Source: an uncultured Desulfobacterales bacterium (GTDB lineage: Bacteria > Desulfobacterota > Desulfobacteria > Desulfobacterales > G020354645). Taken from it: a stretch of DNA of 18,563 bases. Positions 7,819 through 13,552 of this stretch are shown one piece after another. Made by a program: the position numbers and the translations under genes. The stretch lies in the NCBI GenBank assembly GCA_947259865.1, contig CAMYNZ010000017.1, forward strand, positions 12,046-30,608. The letters run 5' to 3'. A model generated the notes under the pieces. That model made no database searches. It saw only the letters and a list, made by a program, of their open reading frames with translations, and was not told the origin of the DNA. How positions within the stretch are numbered: position 1 is the stretch's first letter; each line of letters starts with the position of its first letter.

Positions 7819-9633
7819 TTATCCCCCGAAGGCCGCTTCGGAAATTTCCACGGCCGCGCCGTTGGTGGCAAGGATGGCGTTGATCTTGCCGTGGGTTATC
7901 GGTAAAATCGAGTGACAAAAAAATTCCGCACTTTTTATCTGGCCGTCATAAAAATCATTGTCCTTTTTCCTGGCGCCTTTTTCCAGCGCCTCAGCGGCCA
8001 CCGAAGCCCGCCAGAGTAACATCCAGGATAGAATCACATCACCGCAAACCTCCATAAAAGGATGGGCAAATGCAAACGCCGTTGGCTGTTGGGAAGACAT
8101 GGCGGTCTTGCCCATGTGCAATGCCGCCTCCCCCAGCTTGTTTACCGCTTGATCCACCCTGTCTGCCAATCCATTGAGAGCGGCATAGGTTTTGGCCCGG
8201 GCAATGATCTTTTGTATCTCTCCCAACAGATCCATAATTGGTTTTCCCTTATTCATGCCCAACTTTCTTCCCAGAAGATCCATGGCCTGAATTCCGTTGG
8301 TCCCTTCATATATCAACGTGATCCTGCAGTCCCGTAAAAGCTGTTCGAGGGGGTAATCTTTGATATACCCGTAACCGCCATAGACCTGAATGGCGTGGCT
8401 GCAAATCTCAAAAGCCCTGTCGGTAACATATCCTTTAACAATCGGTATAAGCAGATCGACGATTCCCTGATATTTGATCTGCTGCTCGGGGTCAGCGGCG
8501 ATTTCCCTTTTGTCATCACAAATTCCGACGTAATATAAAAGGCTGCGCATGCCGTCAACATATGCCTTCATGGTCAATAGCTGGCGGCGCACATCCGGAT
8601 GCTGAATGATGGGCACCGAGGGGGCTTCTTTATCCATCATTTTTGATAAATGCTTACCCTGCACCCGCTCTCTGGCATAATTCAGGGCATACAAATAGGC
8701 TGAACTGGCACAACAGAAACCCTGGAGGCCTACCGACAACCGCGCCTCATTCATCATCAAAAACATGGCCCGCATCCCTTTGTTCTCTTCACCCAGCAGC
8801 ATCCCTCGGCACTGGCCTTTTCCACCCAGGGCCAGGGAACAGGTTGCATTCCCGTGGATACCCATCTTTTCCTCAACCCCGGTACAAACCACATCGTTAA
8901 ATTCGCCCAGACTGCCGTCGTCGTTCACCCAAATCTTTGGAACCAAAAACAAGGATATACCCTTGGATCCGGCCGGAGCACCTTCAATACGAGCCAAAAC
9001 CGGATGAATGATGTTTTCGGCCAGATCATGATCGCCACCGGAGATAAATATCTTGTTTCCCGTGATAGAATAGGTGCCATCATCATTTTTTACGGCCGAG
9101 GTCGCCAAAGCACCAACATCCGAACCAGCCTCCGGCTCTGTGAGCAGCATGGTGCCGCTCCACTCACCGGTGTACATTTTTTTGAGATAAAGTGACTTTT
9201 GTTTATCAGTGCCAAATGTCTGAACCAGTCTACCGGCTCCGTGGGTTAATCCGGCATACATCAAAAAGGCTAAATTGGCGCCCACAAAATAATCAAGTGC
9301 CGCCAGGGCAATGGTTCGCGGCATACCCTGCCCGCCCCATTCTATATCCTCGGTCATGGCGATCCATTCGCCTTCTTTGAAGAGCTCCCAGATTCTTTTA
9401 AATGACTCCGGCACCATTACATTTCCGTTTTCAAAACGGACGCCTTCGCGATCACCGAGTACCTGGGTCGGCAGAAGCTCCTTAACCGCCAGGTTGCGGG
9501 CTTCTGAGATGATCAGGTCCACCGTTTTTTTATTAAAATCGGCGTAAATTTCATGCTTGCTCAGATCCTCAACCTGAAACTGTTCGTGGAGGACAAAATC
9601 AATGTCCCGCCGATCTGCTATTACCTGTGCCAT
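7819..9633 (-). CDS. Acyl-CoA dehydrogenase, large (about 600-residue, C-terminally extended) type
   Basis: FAD-dependent alpha,beta-dehydrogenation of an acyl-CoA thioester, with electrons passed to ETF. The order is: an N-terminal helical extension (about 1-75), the flavin/substrate segment MLLTEPEAGSDVGALATSA (162-180) with SITGNKIFISGGDHD (189-203), the middle beta domain, then the helical domain with VYGGYGYIKDYPLEQLLRDCRI (417-438) and IYEGTNGIQ, in which E443 is the expected catalytic base. A C-terminal helical extension (about 460-604) is characteristic of the 600-residue subfamily that also contains DmdC (3-methylmercaptopropionyl-CoA dehydrogenase). Here fatty acyl-CoA is more likely given fadD, etf and the FadR-like regulator. 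The ATG at 9633 has AAGGAG 10 nt upstream. It lies 48 bp after the tetR gene, so both share one transcript. Confidence 0.93.
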   Translation of the reverse strand: MAQVIADRRDIDFVLHEQFQVEDLSKHEIYADFNKKTVDLIISEARNLAVKELLPTQVLGDREGVRFENGNVMVPESFKRIWELFKEGEWIAMTEDIEWGGQGMPRTIALAALDYFVGANLAFLMYAGLTHGAGRLVQTFGTDKQKSLYLKKMYTGEWSGTMLLTEPEAGSDVGALATSAVKNDDGTYSITGNKIFISGGDHDLAENIIHPVLARIEGAPAGSKGISLFLVPKIWVNDDGSLGEFNDVVCTGVEEKMGIHGNATCSLALGGKGQCRGMLLGEENKGMRAMFLMMNEARLSVGLQGFCCASSAYLYALNYARERVQGKHLSKMMDKEAPSVPIIQHPDVRRQLLTMKAYVDGMRSLLYYVGICDDKREIAADPEQQIKYQGIVDLLIPIVKGYVTDRAFEICSHAIQVYGGYGYIKDYPLEQLLRDCRITLIYEGTNGIQAMDLLGRKLGMNKGKPIMDLLGEIQKIIARAKTYAALNGLADRVDQAVNKLGEAALHMGKTAMSSQQPTAFAFAHPFMEVCGDVILSWMLLWRASVAAEALEKGARKKDNDFYDGQIKSAEFFCHSILPITHGKINAILATNGAAVEISEAAFGG

Positions 9634-9681
9634 GATTTATTCTCTCCTTATGCTAGAGTTGGTAATCATCTCCAGAGATCG

Positions 9682-10311
9682 TCATTCCCGACCGGCGTTA
9701 AGATCATGGCCGGAAGCATTTCCGCTGCCGATTCCATTGACAAACAGATCTGCCAGCGGATCCGCCATGGATACCAGGTCATATTTGCCGTCGGAATGCA
9801 GCCAGGTATTGATAACTTCATCCACAGCTCCGATAATGAACCGTTTGACCAGACCCATATAGAGCTCCTTACGGATAGTGCCCTGGGCCTGGCCCTGTTC
9901 AACAATTTCTGAAATAATATCAAAATACATTTTGGACATGGCTTTGATCTGGGCTTCCGCCAGGCGGCTGTTCTGATGGGTTTCAACCTGGTATACAATC
10001 GCCATATCCCGGTTGCGTTGAAATTCTTCCAGATGCAGGCAGATAAGCTTTCTCAGTTTGCCAATGGCGTTATCCATCCGGCCCACCTCTTCCCGGAACT
10101 TTTCAAAGACCTGTTTTGTTTTATAGCTAAAAAACTGTACCAGAATATCATCTTTATTTTTAAAATATAGATAGATGGTACCGTCGGCCACACCGGCTTC
10201 TTTTGCGATCTGGGAAACCGTCGAATGGAAAAAGCCCTGCCGGGCGAATACTTTGACGGCCGCTTCAAGAATTAGATGATATTTATTATTTTTATCTTTG
10301 GTAGTGATGAT
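9682..10311 (-). CDS. TetR-family repressor of fatty-acid degradation, FadR-like
   Basis: TetR-type repressor with an N-terminal helix-turn-helix: KYHLILEAAVKVFARQGF, then VSQIAKEAGVADGTIYLYFKNKDDIL. This is very close to the DNA-binding end of Bacillus FadR. The rest is an all-helical ligand domain, expected by analogy to bind long-chain acyl-CoA. The start is a real problem. The only in-frame ATG (10359) sits inside the operator and upstream of the expected +1. The good ribosome site GGAGG (10319-10315) is followed by ATC ATC (10311, 10308) in frame and no ATG, GTG or TTG. I give the limit at 10311 (about 209 residues); the ATG version is 225. The gene is first in a unit with the acyl-CoA dehydrogenase and probably autoregulated by the site at 10345-10362. 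Confidence 0.88.
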   Translation of the reverse strand: MITTKDKNNKYHLILEAAVKVFARQGFFHSTVSQIAKEAGVADGTIYLYFKNKDDILVQFFSYKTKQVFEKFREEVGRMDNAIGKLRKLICLHLEEFQRNRDMAIVYQVETHQNSRLAEAQIKAMSKMYFDIISEIVEQGQAQGTIRKELYMGLVKRFIIGAVDEVINTWLHSDGKYDLVSMADPLADLFVNGIGSGNASGHDLNAGRE

Positions 10312-10344
10312 CGACCTCCGGACAGGGATAACGGATTTTATGAA

Positions 10345-10362
10345 TGAATGAATATTCATTCA
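10345..10362. promoter_or_regulatory. FadR-like operator at the repressor gene
   Basis: TGAATGAATATTCATTCA is a perfect 18-bp palindrome (20 bp when the flanking A/T at 10344 and 10363 are counted). It begins immediately after the -10 box of the repressor promoter, so it would mediate autorepression of tetR and the dehydrogenase. It also lies 23 bp upstream of the divergent small membrane-protein gene and could control that gene. Confidence 0.85.
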
Positions 10363-10391
10363 TAAATAACAGACGGAGCCACCCGTGTCAA
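10363..10391 (-). promoter_or_regulatory. Sigma70-type promoter of the tetR--acyl-CoA dehydrogenase unit
   Basis: On the minus strand TTGACA (10391-10386), a 17-nt spacer and TATTTA (10368-10363) precede the operator directly. The expected transcription start is near 10356, inside the operator. The -35 box overlaps the GTG of the divergent small gene. Confidence 0.7.
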
Positions 10392-10534
10392 GTATAATTG
10401 TTGGACTTATCTTAATACTCTATTTTCTTATAATAATTGTGATTTTAGTATCTTATTTTGGATGGAATATTTGGGGCGAATACAAATCCGAGAACAAACG
10501 TTTTATTATAAAAAAAATGAATAAGTATTCATAA
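10385..10534 (+). CDS. Small single-pass membrane protein, unknown function
   Basis: A 49-codon frame starts at GTG 10385, with GGAG (10375-10378) 6 nt upstream, and ends at TAA 10532-10534. The predicted product starts MSSIIVGLILILYFLIII, with one continuous hydrophobic helix (about residues 4-25). An aromatic interface follows (YFGWNIWGEY), then a basic tail ending KKMNKYS, which suggests an N-out/C-in or tail-in single-span peptide. I recognise no family. It diverges from the FadR-like gene across the operator, so it may belong to the same regulon. The coding stretch is AT-rich compared with its neighbours. It could be chance, but the ribosome site, clean transmembrane pattern and position argue for a real gene. 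Confidence 0.5.
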   Translation: MSSIIVGLILILYFLIIIVILVSYFGWNIWGEYKSENKRFIIKKMNKYS

Positions 10535-10540
10535 TGTAAA

Positions 10541-10575
10541 GCCAACGAACTCCGGCAGGCTGGGTAGTCGTTGGC
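10541..10575. repeat. Inverted repeat between the small membrane gene and the glycosyltransferase gene
   Basis: GCCAACGA (10541-10548) and TCGTTGGC (10568-10575) pair over 8 bp around a 19-nt loop, in the gap between convergent genes. There is no T tract on the plus strand, so a terminator role is uncertain. Just before it is a shorter palindrome ATGAATA-AG-TATTCAT (10517-10532), which resembles the FadR site but has the wrong spacing. Confidence 0.45.
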
Positions 10576-10611
10576 CATGGATGCTGGGACTGGCGGTGGA
10601 TACCCTAATTT

Positions 10612-11925
10612 TCAGTAAAATAAGATACTATCTGATATGAAGCCCGGCGTGCAGGCAATACATTCATTGAGAAGGCTTCGCAGTCTCTGCCGTAAAATGC
10701 TGTATCCGAAGAACCGTTTGGCAATTTCATAGTTCCGGTCAACCATCTCTTTGCACAGTTTGGGATCCTTCAGTACCTGCCGGGTCTGTTGGACGGCTTT
10801 TTCGGTGACGTATCCGTCAATTTCTATAACAGAAAATCCTTTGGGTTTGATATCCATGGAGTAAATCGAATAGGTATTGACCACAATCGGTTTGCGATAA
10901 TAGATTGCTTCCAGAAAGGCGTTGCCAAAACCCTCAAAATTCGAGGGATAGGTAACCAAGTCCGCATGGGGATAAATATCTTCAAGGGTGTAAACTTTCC
11001 GGCCGTTTTTCGTCGTTCCTCTTTTCTCATCAATAATGTTTGAGACAAAGAGGGTGTCCACTTTCATAAGTTTTGAGTATTCTCTTACTCTGTGCTCATA
11101 ATCGTAACCCTCGTCGCCGGAGGCATGCGATATGACAAGTTTGGCTTTCATACCGAGTCTGTGAACGAGTTCTATGGCGTGTTCAATCCCCTTGCGCTTT
11201 ACCACCCGGGTCGGCTGTAATATTAAAAGCTCATCGTCTTCAATACCAAAGGATTTGCGGACATCAGCGGTATACTCACCACCCGGGGGCGGCGGATTTT
11301 CAAAATCCATTACATTCGGTAAAATACGACCCGAAATACCGGTCCTGAGACTGAGCTGATTATCGGCCGACGAGTTGATGACCACATGTTCTATCGAAGG
11401 TAAATGGGGCGGGAAAGCCATGTTCAGATAATCCCAGACGGCATTGGTCATAAAATGCTGTCGCTCCCAGAAAAAATCATGATGATGGGCAATGGTGGGC
11501 ATCCCGGTTTCCGATATCACCTGGGTGAGAGCGATGCCGAGGGGCAGGTTAAGCGGGATTGTCAAGGCATTTTGCGGTACCAGAAGTTCAATCTCAAATT
11601 TTTCAATAAATCGGTAAATTTGATCCTTCAAAACCGCGGTTAACTGCGTTATTTGATCGGTGACCTCGCGACCGCGGGTAAGAACACCGAAGCATTTTTG
11701 GTAAATATCTCTGATGGCCGGGTGCATAAAATGAGCCTCTTCCACCATAAACGACCGGTCCGGGGGGCTATCCAGTTCACCGGCAAGATAATAACAGCTG
11801 GCCCCTTCTTCCTCGAATACATCCGCCCACTTATCCGTTTCCAGTGATACACCGTCGGTTCCGGCCAGACGGGTAGAGACAAATCCGATTTTATGCGTTC
11901 GACCACAGTATTTACAGGCGCCCAT
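10612..11925 (-). CDS. Glycosyltransferase, GT4-like (GT-B fold), with N-terminal CxxC
   Basis: Retaining GT-B glycosyltransferase that transfers a sugar from an activated donor; acceptor unknown. The N-terminal domain opens with FVSTRLAGTDGVSLET (about 15-30), a glycine-rich acceptor-side loop. The C-terminal donor domain has LQPTRVVKRKGIEHAIEL (about 236-253), with the phosphate-contacting Arg/Lys, and the EX7E motif (E331-GFGNAFL-E339) followed by KPIVVN. Length 437 is normal. The start is fixed by GGAG 6 nt upstream of ATG 11925. An unusual ACKYCG (C4, C7) precedes the fold and could be half of a metal site. The gene follows tag by 40 bp on the same strand, probably cotranscribed. No sugar-nucleotide or polymer genes are near, so the product (osmolyte, lipid or polysaccharide) is open. 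Confidence 0.88.
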   Translation of the reverse strand: MGACKYCGRTHKIGFVSTRLAGTDGVSLETDKWADVFEEEGASCYYLAGELDSPPDRSFMVEEAHFMHPAIRDIYQKCFGVLTRGREVTDQITQLTAVLKDQIYRFIEKFEIELLVPQNALTIPLNLPLGIALTQVISETGMPTIAHHHDFFWERQHFMTNAVWDYLNMAFPPHLPSIEHVVINSSADNQLSLRTGISGRILPNVMDFENPPPPGGEYTADVRKSFGIEDDELLILQPTRVVKRKGIEHAIELVHRLGMKAKLVISHASGDEGYDYEHRVREYSKLMKVDTLFVSNIIDEKRGTTKNGRKVYTLEDIYPHADLVTYPSNFEGFGNAFLEAIYYRKPIVVNTYSIYSMDIKPKGFSVIEIDGYVTEKAVQQTRQVLKDPKLCKEMVDRNYEIAKRFFGYSILRQRLRSLLNECIACTPGFISDSILFY

Positions 11926-11965
11926 ATTCTACTCCATTTTCAGGTTTAAATGTTGCCAACCAATT

Positions 11966-12532
11966 TCACATCTGTACCGCATGATATCGAAAACAGTCGA
12001 CGGTATGATCATTTACCATCCCAACGGCTTGCATGAATGCATAACAAATCACCGGACCAACGAATTTGAAACCTCTTTTCTTCAGATCGCTGCTCATGGC
12101 TATCGATTCTTTTGTCTGGGGCGGAATTTCTGCCTGTTTTTTCCAACCATTCTGGATGGATTTACCATTTACAAACTGCCAGATATAGTCATCAAAGCGT
12201 TTATATTTTTCTCTTACACTTTGGAACGAACGAGCGTTTTGGACAACCGCTTCAAGCTTTGCTCTGTTTCTTATCACGCCTTTATCAGCAAGCAGTTCAT
12301 CGATTTTAGCTGCCCCGTAGCCTGCAATAAGAACTGGATCAAAATTATCAAAAGCACTTCTCAGGTGTTCACGTTTTCTCAAAATAATGGACCAGCTTAA
12401 ACCGGCCTGCAAGCCATCCAGAATGAGATGCTCAAAAAGGATGTGATCATCATGCTGGGGGACACCCCATTCCGTATCGTGATATACGGTGCTCAAAGTG
12501 TCTGCTTCAGCCCAGCGGCATCGGGTTTTCAT
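11966..12532 (-). CDS. tag: DNA-3-methyladenine glycosylase I
   Basis: Base-excision repair enzyme that removes 3-methyladenine from alkylated DNA. It aligns along its length with E. coli Tag: CRWAEADTLSTVYHDTEWGVP at the N-terminus, GLQAGLSWSIILRKRE (40-55), FDDYIWQFVNG, and LKKRGFKFVGPVICYAFMQAVGMVNDHTVDCFRY at the end. The four structural zinc ligands are present (C5, H18, H176, C180). The position matching E. coli Glu38, involved in base recognition, is Asp39 here; Asp may be tolerated in this family. Length 188 matches E. coli (187). No strong ribosome site precedes the ATG at 12532. A TATAAT (12599-12594, minus strand) about 60 nt upstream may be its -10. Confidence 0.96.
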   Translation of the reverse strand: MKTRCRWAEADTLSTVYHDTEWGVPQHDDHILFEHLILDGLQAGLSWSIILRKREHLRSAFDNFDPVLIAGYGAAKIDELLADKGVIRNRAKLEAVVQNARSFQSVREKYKRFDDYIWQFVNGKSIQNGWKKQAEIPPQTKESIAMSSDLKKRGFKFVGPVICYAFMQAVGMVNDHTVDCFRYHAVQM

Positions 12533-12750
12533 TTTCAGCAGTTATCGCTTTATCTGCGGAACGTCTAATAATTTGTGACCATCCGATATAAACATTATAT
12601 ATACGATAGTGTTTAGAAGCGGTTTCAAAACCTCATCCAAGGCCCAATGGCTGTGTTGCAGGCCTCCTTAAAATGCTCACATAGTACGTCGCAGGCGAAA
12701 ACCCGCGGAGAACGCAGCTCCTCGGAAAAAGGGCCATTTCCAGAGGGAAA
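12533..12750. other. Intergenic region between pilZ and tag with a weak hairpin
   Basis: This 218-bp stretch has no credible gene. On the minus strand CCGAGGAG (12725-12718) and CTCCGCGG (12710-12703) pair with one mismatch and are followed by GTTTTC, so this could be a poor terminator of the pilZ transcript. The stretch around 12630-12700 (GTTGCAGGCCTCCTTAAAAT and onward) has the look of a dispersed repeat, but I cannot confirm copies elsewhere. Confidence 0.35.
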
Positions 12751-13236
12751 CTAACTGAATAAATAGAACCCAAGGGCCTTATCGCCGGGATCTGATGAAT
12801 CCAGGGAGCTAAATTCCAAACCAATATGCAGGTCCGATATGGTCCTGACAATGGTTTCCTTTTTAATCAACGATCTTCTATTATCGTCCAAATGAAACTC
12901 AACCAATACCTGGTCGCCAACCTCAAAGTCCGGTGTTGCGCTAACCTTAATTTTCAAACCGGACCGGGATACGTCTTTTACGGTCAGCATTTTCTTTTTT
13001 GCCGGACCACCGGGTGGCAGAAATAAATAGGTGCCCGCTAAATTTACGGGTTTGCGATAGTGGCGTCGTCTTTCCAGGCTAACCGGGTAGGAATGCCCGC
13101 AGGGGCAGTTGACTTTTATTTTGACTTCTTTTTCAATCTTTTTGAATTTGGTAACATCCACCGAACGCGAATTTTTACACTGCGGGCACTCAAAAACAGC
13201 TGTATAATTTGGCGTTACGTATACCTTTTGTGTCAT
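12751..13236 (-). CDS. PilZ-domain c-di-GMP-binding protein with N-terminal zinc ribbon
   Basis: Predicted cyclic di-GMP receptor. The N-terminal 50 residues hold two cysteine pairs (C17-xx-C20 and C44-x-C46-GH), forming a small zinc ribbon. The PilZ domain follows with both nucleotide-binding elements: RRHYR (R57 to R61, the RxxxR motif) and DVSRSG (D88, S90, G93, the D/NxSxxG motif). A beta-barrel follows (GDQVLVEFHL, IVRTISDLHIGLEF). Length is 161. ATG 13236 has AAGGTG upstream with a 5-nt spacer, and that site lies in a 5-bp hairpin (see 13241-13257). It is downstream of hisD on the same strand but 316 bp away, with its own plausible promoter. The effector pathway cannot be told from the neighbours. 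Confidence 0.9.
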   Translation of the reverse strand: MTQKVYVTPNYTAVFECPQCKNSRSVDVTKFKKIEKEVKIKVNCPCGHSYPVSLERRRHYRKPVNLAGTYLFLPPGGPAKKKMLTVKDVSRSGLKIKVSATPDFEVGDQVLVEFHLDDNRRSLIKKETIVRTISDLHIGLEFSSLDSSDPGDKALGFYLFS

Positions 13237-13240
13237 TTTT

Positions 13241-13257
13241 ACACCTTGGAATGGTGT
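13241..13257 (-). promoter_or_regulatory. Hairpin covering the pilZ ribosome-binding site
   Basis: On the minus strand ACACC (13257-13253) and GGTGT (13245-13241) pair around a 7-nt loop. The 3' arm contains most of the AAGGTG ribosome site, 5 nt before the ATG. The short stem could moderate translation. Confidence 0.4.
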
Positions 13258-13304
13258 CTAATATTGATTTCAGAGAGTCAATCCGGAATCAAACATGTTA
13301 TAGT

Positions 13305-13348
13305 TTTTTCAATACGGCATGACCGTCACAGCTGTAAGTATTGAAAAA
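13305..13348. repeat. Inverted repeat in the pilZ leader
   Basis: TTTTTCAATAC (13305-13315) and GTATTGAAAAA (13338-13348) form a perfect 11-bp stem around a 22-nt loop that holds ACAGCTGT. It lies between the predicted pilZ promoter and start codon. The AT-rich stem flanks suggest a structured leader or a small dispersed repeat. Confidence 0.55.
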
Positions 13349-13403
13349 GTTTTGCCACAAAAAGCACCAAAATTATTTATAAAGAACAAACATATACTAG
13401 TTA

Positions 13404-13433
13404 ATGATATTATTAGAAAAAATAACAAGTCAA
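13404..13433 (-). promoter_or_regulatory. Possible sigma70 promoter of pilZ
   Basis: On the minus strand TTGACT (13433-13428), an 18-nt AT-rich spacer and TATCAT (13409-13404) give a fair promoter about 170 nt upstream of the pilZ start. Confidence 0.45.
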
Positions 13434-13449
13434 GGCTAAAAATTCTCGC

Positions 13450-13525
13450 AGCCGGCATCCGTGATTGGGTCCGGGATTCTTTGCCCGGTAAATAACCGAG
13501 AAGGATGCAAGGCTGATAAACAGCC
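13450..13525. other. Compound hairpin between hisD and pilZ
   Basis: AGCC-G-GCATCC (13450-13460) pairs with GGATGC-AA-GGCT (13503-13514), enclosing a second stem CCGGG (13471-13475)/CCCGG (13484-13488) with an 8-nt loop. The GGCTG at 13511-13515 can instead pair with CAGCC at 13521-13525, so two folds exclude each other. It lies just downstream of hisD and upstream of the pilZ promoter. It could be the hisD terminator region, a small RNA or a dispersed repeat. The rest of the 316-bp hisD-pilZ gap is AT-rich and holds no gene I can support. Confidence 0.45.
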
Positions 13526-13552
13526 AATAGCTATAAGTACGTACGATAAGAT

